From SIG575 sp964474295 (GTDB lineage Bacteria; Bacillota; Clostridia; Oscillospirales; Acutalibacteraceae), in contig CAYYRN010000026.1 of the NCBI GenBank assembly GCA_964474295.1, positions 1-27,505 on the forward strand: a stretch of 27,505 nt of DNA. Reading direction: 5' to 3'. Shown in pieces: positions 23,918 through 27,505 of this stretch. The notes below the pieces were generated by a model. It was not told the origin of the DNA, ran no database searches, and saw only the letters and a list, made by a program, of their open reading frames with translations. The translations under genes were made by a program, and so were the position numbers. The stretch's first letter is position 1; the number at the start of each line of letters is the position of its first letter.

Positions 23918-24589
23918 TCAGCCCATATATTCGCCGTTGTAGCTTACAAGAACAGCACTGTTAACACCGGGCATATCGCTTAAAGCATTGATAAAATCGG
24001 TGCTGTCATCTGACATACGGATTTCGATATTTAATTCAATAAGCCCTTTTGTTGCCGTTTTGCTTTTAATCACACACTTTTTAACATTACCTTTAAGGAA
24101 GTCAACGGCTTTCTTTTCCGCTGCGAAATCGGCACAAGAGATAACCACAATATACGGATTTAAGTGAGATTTTCTGTTTACAAACACAATAAGAATAAGT
24201 CCGATAATAACGCTTCCTATAACGGCAAGAGGTATCATACCCGCAGCAAGAACAATTCCCACCGCTATTGACCAAAAAAGGAAAGCGATATCAAGCGGTT
24301 CTTTGATTGCCGTGCGGAAACGCACAATGGAAAGTGCGCCGACCATACCGAGTGAAAGAACAACATTTGATGTAACCGCCAAAATGACTACGGTGGTTAT
24401 CATCGTAAGAGCAACAAGCGTTGTTCCGAAGCTTGATGAGTACATAACGCCCTGATATGTCTTTTTGTATACAAGAAAAATAAACATACCGATACCGAAT
24501 GCCAAAGCCAAAGCTATTGCCATATCGAAAATGCTCACGCTTTCAATATTCTCCAAAAAACTTGATTTAAAGATGTCATTAAATGTCAT
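23918..24589 (-). CDS. DUF4956-family integral membrane protein
   Basis: The 223-residue protein has four predicted membrane helices (about 20-41, 56-76, 100-117, 119-138) and a soluble C-terminal domain of about 85 residues. The loop after helix 2, SLGMVGALSIVRFRTAIKEPLD (about 79-100), is the conserved core I associate with DUF4956; its paired arginines suggest contact with an anionic ligand. The molecular function of the family is not established. Genes of this family commonly sit beside VTC-domain and CotH genes, as here. I start at the ATG 24589, with TAGGAG 8 bases upstream; a longer in-frame start would overlap the upstream gene. It lies 28 bases after the VTC gene and 11 before cotH. 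Confidence 0.85.
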   Translation of the reverse strand: MTFNDIFKSSFLENIESVSIFDMAIALALAFGIGMFIFLVYKKTYQGVMYSSSFGTTLVALTMITTVVILAVTSNVVLSLGMVGALSIVRFRTAIKEPLDIAFLFWSIAVGIVLAAGMIPLAVIGSVIIGLILIVFVNRKSHLNPYIVVISCADFAAEKKAVDFLKGNVKKCVIKSKTATKGLIELNIEIRMSDDSTDFINALSDMPGVNSAVLVSYNGEYMG

Positions 24590-24617
24590 AATAATTACTC
24601 CTAACGTTTTTATTTTG

Positions 24618-25289
24618 TCAGCCGTATATTCGGCACACGGCATATTTTGAAAATGCACCCGTTCGGCAATTCAAAAGCTGCACACAGTCACGGATAATAT
24701 CGGGAAGATATTCGTCCCATTTCACTTCAAGTATGATAGACGTATCACCTGCCGGAACGGTTACACAATTCGGATTTAAAAAATCCGTACAGCTCATTCC
24801 CGTTCTTATATTGTAATCGAGTGTCACACGGACGTTTCCGGGTAAAAACACAAACGGTTCCCTTGTGTAATCCACAATGGTTTTAGGTCTCAAGCCTTGG
24901 CTGAGCATTTTGCCATACAATTCCCTTACAAGCGGAACATTGCTTTTGCTCATCCATTCGTAATTTCCGTCCAAAATCGCCTGAGTTTGATTTTCGGAAA
25001 GCGTCACGCTGTCTTTCAGACACAAGCCGTTGATTTTGCTTTTCTTCTCCAGATGAATCAGAGATGTATCACCGTTATAGTATCTGATTCGGAACTTTTC
25101 ACGGATATTTACGCCGTCAATTTTTTCCCTCAATGCCTTGTCGGCAGCATTATCGAAGTAAAGACTGCGGATGAAATATTTGCCGTTGATTGCATGGGTG
25201 TCCGCTTTCATAACGGCGGACAAACGCTGACGTAAAACGAGCATATCGCCGTAGCTGATTTCGTGCTTAAATTCGTGTCGGTATTTCAA
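24618..25289 (-). CDS. VTC-domain protein, polyphosphate polymerase-like
   Basis: The 223-residue protein resembles the VTC domain, the triphosphate-tunnel enzyme that makes polyphosphate from ATP in yeast Vtc4. The domain starts KYRHEFKHEIS (2-12). Strand pairs with tunnel-facing charged residues follow: IRSLYFDN (40-47), REKFRIRYYN (63-72), HLEKKSKINGLCLKD (79-93), and later EVKWDEYLPDIIRD near the end. It has no membrane segment. The best start is TTG at 25289, with AAAGGAG six bases before it; an in-frame ATG at 25307 lacks a ribosome binding site. It is the first gene of the VTC-DUF4956-CotH operon and has its own promoter. Polymerase activity is inferred from the fold, not shown. Confidence 0.85.
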   Translation of the reverse strand: MKYRHEFKHEISYGDMLVLRQRLSAVMKADTHAINGKYFIRSLYFDNAADKALREKIDGVNIREKFRIRYYNGDTSLIHLEKKSKINGLCLKDSVTLSENQTQAILDGNYEWMSKSNVPLVRELYGKMLSQGLRPKTIVDYTREPFVFLPGNVRVTLDYNIRTGMSCTDFLNPNCVTVPAGDTSIILEVKWDEYLPDIIRDCVQLLNCRTGAFSKYAVCRIYG

Positions 25290-25322
25290 TTTTTTCTCCT
25301 TTCCCATTCGGCTTCGGGACGC

Positions 25323-25365
25323 AAAAAAGCCTCCTGTACTTTGATTGACACCATTGTACAGGAGG
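25323..25365 (-). terminator. Intrinsic terminator after the kinase gene
   Basis: CCTCCTGTAC (25330-25339) and GTACAGGAGG (25356-25365) form a perfect 10-bp stem with a 16-base loop. On the minus strand it is followed by C and six T residues (25328-25323). It lies 38 bases after the histidine kinase stop codon. The downstream VTC promoter's -10 element sits within the upstream arm and loop, so transcripts begun there lack the upstream arm and cannot form the hairpin. Confidence 0.87.
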
Positions 25366-25386
25366 AAGATTGAAGTTTTATTGAAC
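25353..25386 (-). promoter_or_regulatory. Promoter and putative response-regulator box for the VTC operon
   Basis: The 18-bp sequence ATTGAAGTTTTATTGAAC (25369-25386, plus-strand reading) holds two ATTGAA half-sites 11 bases apart centre to centre. It is identical to the box before the response regulator gene. On the minus strand it is followed after 10 bases by TACAAT (25358-25353), a good -10 element. There is no -35 consensus; the box occupies the -35 region, as in activator-dependent OmpR/PhoB-type promoters. Transcription would begin near 25346. Confidence 0.72.
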
Positions 25387-25402
25387 AAAGACAAACACTG
25401 TG

Positions 25403-26629
25403 TCATACGGGCAAATCAACTCGGAACTCCACCTTGCCGTCATAGCAATGAACTCCTATTTGACCCTTGTGTGCGTTCACAATAGCCTTAGCTATTGCAA
25501 GTCCCAAGCCGTAATGCTTATCCTCACCGTTGCGGACGGTATCCACACGGTAAAAGCGGTCAAAAATATGCTCACGCTGTTCTTTCGGGATTTCATCGCC
25601 TTTGTTTATAACCGAAAGCCTTGCAAAGCCGTGTTCTTTTGTAAGGTTTAAAACAACCTCGCCTTTTTGATTGCTGTGGCGAATTGCATTATCAACCAAA
25701 ATGGTAACAAGCTGTTTTAGCTGTGAGCTGTTTGCCTGCAAAAAAATTTCATCCGCTATATTGCAATTGATGGTAAGTCCCTTTTCAAAGGCAACGCTTT
25801 CAAACGGCAGTGTTTCGCCGCTGACCAAACGGCTGAAATTAATGTTTTCCGTTTGCGGCACAACGTTTTCCGTTTTTGCAAGGTCAAGAAGCTGAACTAT
25901 CAGCTTGCCCATACGTTCATTTTCATACTGAATATTCGCAAGCCACCGATTCTCACCGATTTCCCGTGACAACAGCTCAATGTTTGCTCCGACAACGGAA
26001 ACGGGTGTTTTCAATTCGTGACCCGCATCTGAAATAAACTGCTTTTGTTTTTGATAGCTTTCTTCAAGCGGATGCACGATTTTTCTTGCAAGGAACACCG
26101 ATAAAAAGAAGAACAAAACCAAAGCGACACCGCCGAAAATGAGCGTATATCTAAACAGCATAACGGCGTTCTCGTTAACAACCGTGTTATCCATAAAAGC
26201 AACAAGAATGTAGCCTCCCTTATCGGTTTTGTAAAACGTCAAATTATTCTCCGTTCCCGTTTCTTTGTCTTTTTCCGCAATATTCAGCGCTAATTTCTCC
26301 AAAGAAGCATCTGTGTGAACGGTAGGCTGATTGTTTTTGATTTCGATTATTTCTCCGTCATAAGTGAGCGCAACGGTATAAAAAGTTGACAGTCTGAAAG
26401 CCGGCGAATCCGAAAATTCAGGCTTAAATTTTCGGTTGACATCGGGAGGAGCATTGCCGAACGACTGCGGCATAACATACATATCCGCGTGAGTTTTCAG
26501 CATTTGTTCATTTTGTTTTTTCATTTCAAAATAGCTTGACGTATAAATAACGCCGAGCGTTCCTACCCATAAAGCAACAAGAACGGACATAATCGATGCG
26601 ACAATTTTTCTTCTTGATTTTTTAAACAT
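25403..26629 (-). CDS. Sensor histidine kinase
   Basis: A membrane histidine kinase of 408 residues. Domains in order: transmembrane helix 1 (about 9-31), an extracytoplasmic sensor region of about 125 residues with no recognised fold, transmembrane helix 2 (about 158-182), a short linker, the dimerisation/phosphoacceptor helix with His204 in SDAGHELKTPVSV, and an ATPase domain with N-box LVDNAIRHS, HIFDRFYRVD and G-box HYGLGLAIAKAIV. There is no clear HAMP signature. The second of two adjacent ATGs (26629) is better spaced from GAGGTG than the first (26632). It overlaps the response regulator gene by 8 bases, so the pair is coupled. The stimulus is unknown; the sensor's position outside the membrane and the neighbouring membrane operon point to envelope conditions. 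Confidence 0.93.
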   Translation of the reverse strand: MFKKSRRKIVASIMSVLVALWVGTLGVIYTSSYFEMKKQNEQMLKTHADMYVMPQSFGNAPPDVNRKFKPEFSDSPAFRLSTFYTVALTYDGEIIEIKNNQPTVHTDASLEKLALNIAEKDKETGTENNLTFYKTDKGGYILVAFMDNTVVNENAVMLFRYTLIFGGVALVLFFFLSVFLARKIVHPLEESYQKQKQFISDAGHELKTPVSVVGANIELLSREIGENRWLANIQYENERMGKLIVQLLDLAKTENVVPQTENINFSRLVSGETLPFESVAFEKGLTINCNIADEIFLQANSSQLKQLVTILVDNAIRHSNQKGEVVLNLTKEHGFARLSVINKGDEIPKEQREHIFDRFYRVDTVRNGEDKHYGLGLAIAKAIVNAHKGQIGVHCYDGKVEFRVDLPV

Positions 26630-27305
26630 CATTGCACCTCAATTCATAGCCGATTCCTCTTACGGATTTTATTTCGATTTTCGATTCCACAAAAGCAAGC
26701 TTTTTGCGTGTAAACGACATATACACTTCCACATTGTTGTACTCAGCCTCGCTTTCAAATCCCCAAATTTTCAAAGCAAGCTGCTCTCTTGTCAGAATTT
26801 GCCCTTGATTGGCAATCATATATTCAAGTATTCTGTATTCCTTTTCGCTGAGACGAACCCTTTGACCGCTTGCGGTGCAAAACAAGCTGAATGTGTTCGT
26901 TTCAAGCACAATATCACCGCAGGCAAGCACCCCGTCCGTTGTTCCGAGAGCCCTTCTGCCGAGCGCACGGATTCGTGCGAGCAGCTCCTTCGTCATAAAC
27001 GGTTTTGTAAGGTAATCGTCCGCACCGCTGTCAAGTCCTACCACTTTATCGTCAAGCTCTGTTTTTGCCGTAAGCATAAGAATGGGTGTTGTCATTCCCT
27101 TTGCTCTGACCGTTTTCGTTATTTCATATCCGTTTATACCGGGAAGCATAATATCGAGAATTACAACGTCATATATGTTGCTTTCTATGGCAGCCAAACC
27201 GTCAAAGCCGTTGTCAAAATGGTTTACTTCGTACTTTTCAAGACGTAAAAGCTCACAAAGTGCCTGTGCCATACGTTTTTCATCCTCAACAAGTAATATT
27301 TTCAC
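26622..27305 (-). CDS. OmpR-family response regulator
   Basis: The 227-residue cytosolic regulator has a receiver domain with acidic pocket VEDE, phosphoacceptor Asp51 in VVILDIMLPG, the switch Thr in ILMLTAKTE and Lys in DDYLTKPF. A C-terminal OmpR/PhoB winged helix follows, with RLSEKEYRILEYMIANQGQILTREQL and the closing VEVYMSFTRKKL and IKSVRGIGYEL. I start at GTG 27305 (VKILLVEDE), preceded by GGGGGTG. The longer in-frame start at 27338 would lie upstream of the predicted transcription start. It is the first gene of the two-component operon, and its promoter carries the direct-repeat box also found before the VTC gene. Confidence 0.94.
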   Translation of the reverse strand: MKILLVEDEKRMAQALCELLRLEKYEVNHFDNGFDGLAAIESNIYDVVILDIMLPGINGYEITKTVRAKGMTTPILMLTAKTELDDKVVGLDSGADDYLTKPFMTKELLARIRALGRRALGTTDGVLACGDIVLETNTFSLFCTASGQRVRLSEKEYRILEYMIANQGQILTREQLALKIWGFESEAEYNNVEVYMSFTRKKLAFVESKIEIKSVRGIGYELRCNDV

Positions 27306-27326
27306 ACTTACACCCCCACATATAAC

Positions 27327-27359
27327 ATTGTACCACAAAATATTGAAGTTTTATTGAAC
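27327..27359 (-). promoter_or_regulatory. Promoter and putative autoregulatory box for the two-component operon
   Basis: ATTGAAGTTTTATTGAAC (27342-27359, plus-strand reading) is identical to the box at 25369-25386. On the minus strand it is followed after 9 bases by TACAAT (27332-27327), the same -10 sequence as at the VTC promoter. Transcription would begin near 27320, giving a leader of about 15 bases to the GTG start. OmpR-family regulators bind such direct repeats with an 11-base period, so autoregulation is a reasonable inference. Confidence 0.72.
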
Positions 27360-27414
27360 TGAAAAAGAATATAATCATTTTGCAGCAAATTTTTACTTTT
27401 GGAATTTAAGCATC

Positions 27415-27453
27415 AAAGGAGCTTTTCGGATTTTGTCCCGAAAAGCTCCTTTT
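27415..27453. terminator. Strong hairpin, probable terminator for a gene beyond the window
   Basis: AAAGGAGCTTTTCGG (27415-27429) pairs perfectly with CCGAAAAGCTCCTTT (27438-27452), a 15-bp stem with an 8-base loop. Flanking T runs are short on both strands (TTTT then GCCCG on plus, CTTTGATG on minus). It lies between the two-component promoter and a possible minus-strand gene end, so terminating that gene is the likely role. A plus-strand role cannot be excluded. Confidence 0.7.
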
Positions 27454-27470
27454 GCCCGAATATTTTTGTT

Positions 27471-27505
27471 TTAATGCTTCGGATTTACTTCAAAGCCGCA
27501 CCGTC
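27471..27505 (-). CDS. Possible 3' end of a minus-strand gene (partial)
   Basis: On the minus strand two frames stay open from the window edge: one ends CGFEVNPKH then TAA at 27471-27473, the other DGAALK then TAA at 27485-27487. With a strong hairpin just downstream at 27415-27453, one of them may be the C-terminus of a gene outside the window. Eleven codons or fewer are visible, so neither frame nor product can be decided. Confidence 0.3.
   Translation of the reverse strand, partial: RCGFEVNPKH

Noticed and set aside
25307..25406. Longer start for the VTC protein overlapping the kinase stop
   Set aside because: It would be translated from the terminator hairpin and upstream of the nested promoter. 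Homology-like sequence begins only at KYRHEF.

Overview
The window looks like chromosomal DNA of a low-to-mid G+C Firmicute of class Clostridia, most likely the Ruminococcaceae/Oscillospiraceae group. This rests on gene content and order (SRP RNA-dnaX-ebfC-recR), strong AGGAGG-type ribosome binding sites, and a VTC/DUF4956/CotH gene set. The species cannot be named from sequence alone. I see no insertion sequence, prophage, CRISPR array, tRNA or rRNA.

Layout. (1) 1-3838, all minus strand: an SRP RNA with its own promoter, then dnaX, ebfC, recR, smpB and the tmRNA gene ssrA, closed by an intrinsic terminator at the left edge. The tmRNA 5' end directly follows the smpB stop codon. (2) 3856-8389, minus strand: pgk, tpiA, gpmI and a HAD phosphatase, transcribed from a promoter near 8361-8389. 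(3) 8534-10764, plus strand: serC and serA, divergent from pgk, so the genes that make and use 3-phosphoglycerate sit back to back. (4) 10785-21882, plus strand: a near-consensus sigma-A promoter, a structured leader with a strong intrinsic terminator, then purC-purA-purB-guaA-pyrG-carA-carB. This mixed purine/pyrimidine operon covers SAICAR, AMP, GMP, CTP and carbamoyl phosphate synthesis. (5) 21879-27359, minus strand: an OmpR-type response regulator and histidine kinase, a terminator, then a VTC-domain protein (polyphosphate polymerase-like), a DUF4956 membrane protein and a membrane-anchored CotH-family kinase. (6) The last ~90 bases hold a strong hairpin and possibly the 3' end of another minus-strand gene.

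The two most interesting items are regulatory. First, an identical 18-bp direct-repeat box (ATTGAA-N5-ATTGAA on the plus strand) lies 9-10 bp upstream of a TACAAT -10 element both before the response regulator gene and before the VTC-DUF4956-CotH operon. This suggests the two-component system controls itself and the neighbouring membrane operon. The second of these promoters lies inside the terminator hairpin that ends the kinase transcript. Second, the purC leader carries two hairpins with homologous 5' arms, in an arrangement that could switch between terminator and antiterminator. I do not recognise it as a known riboswitch class.
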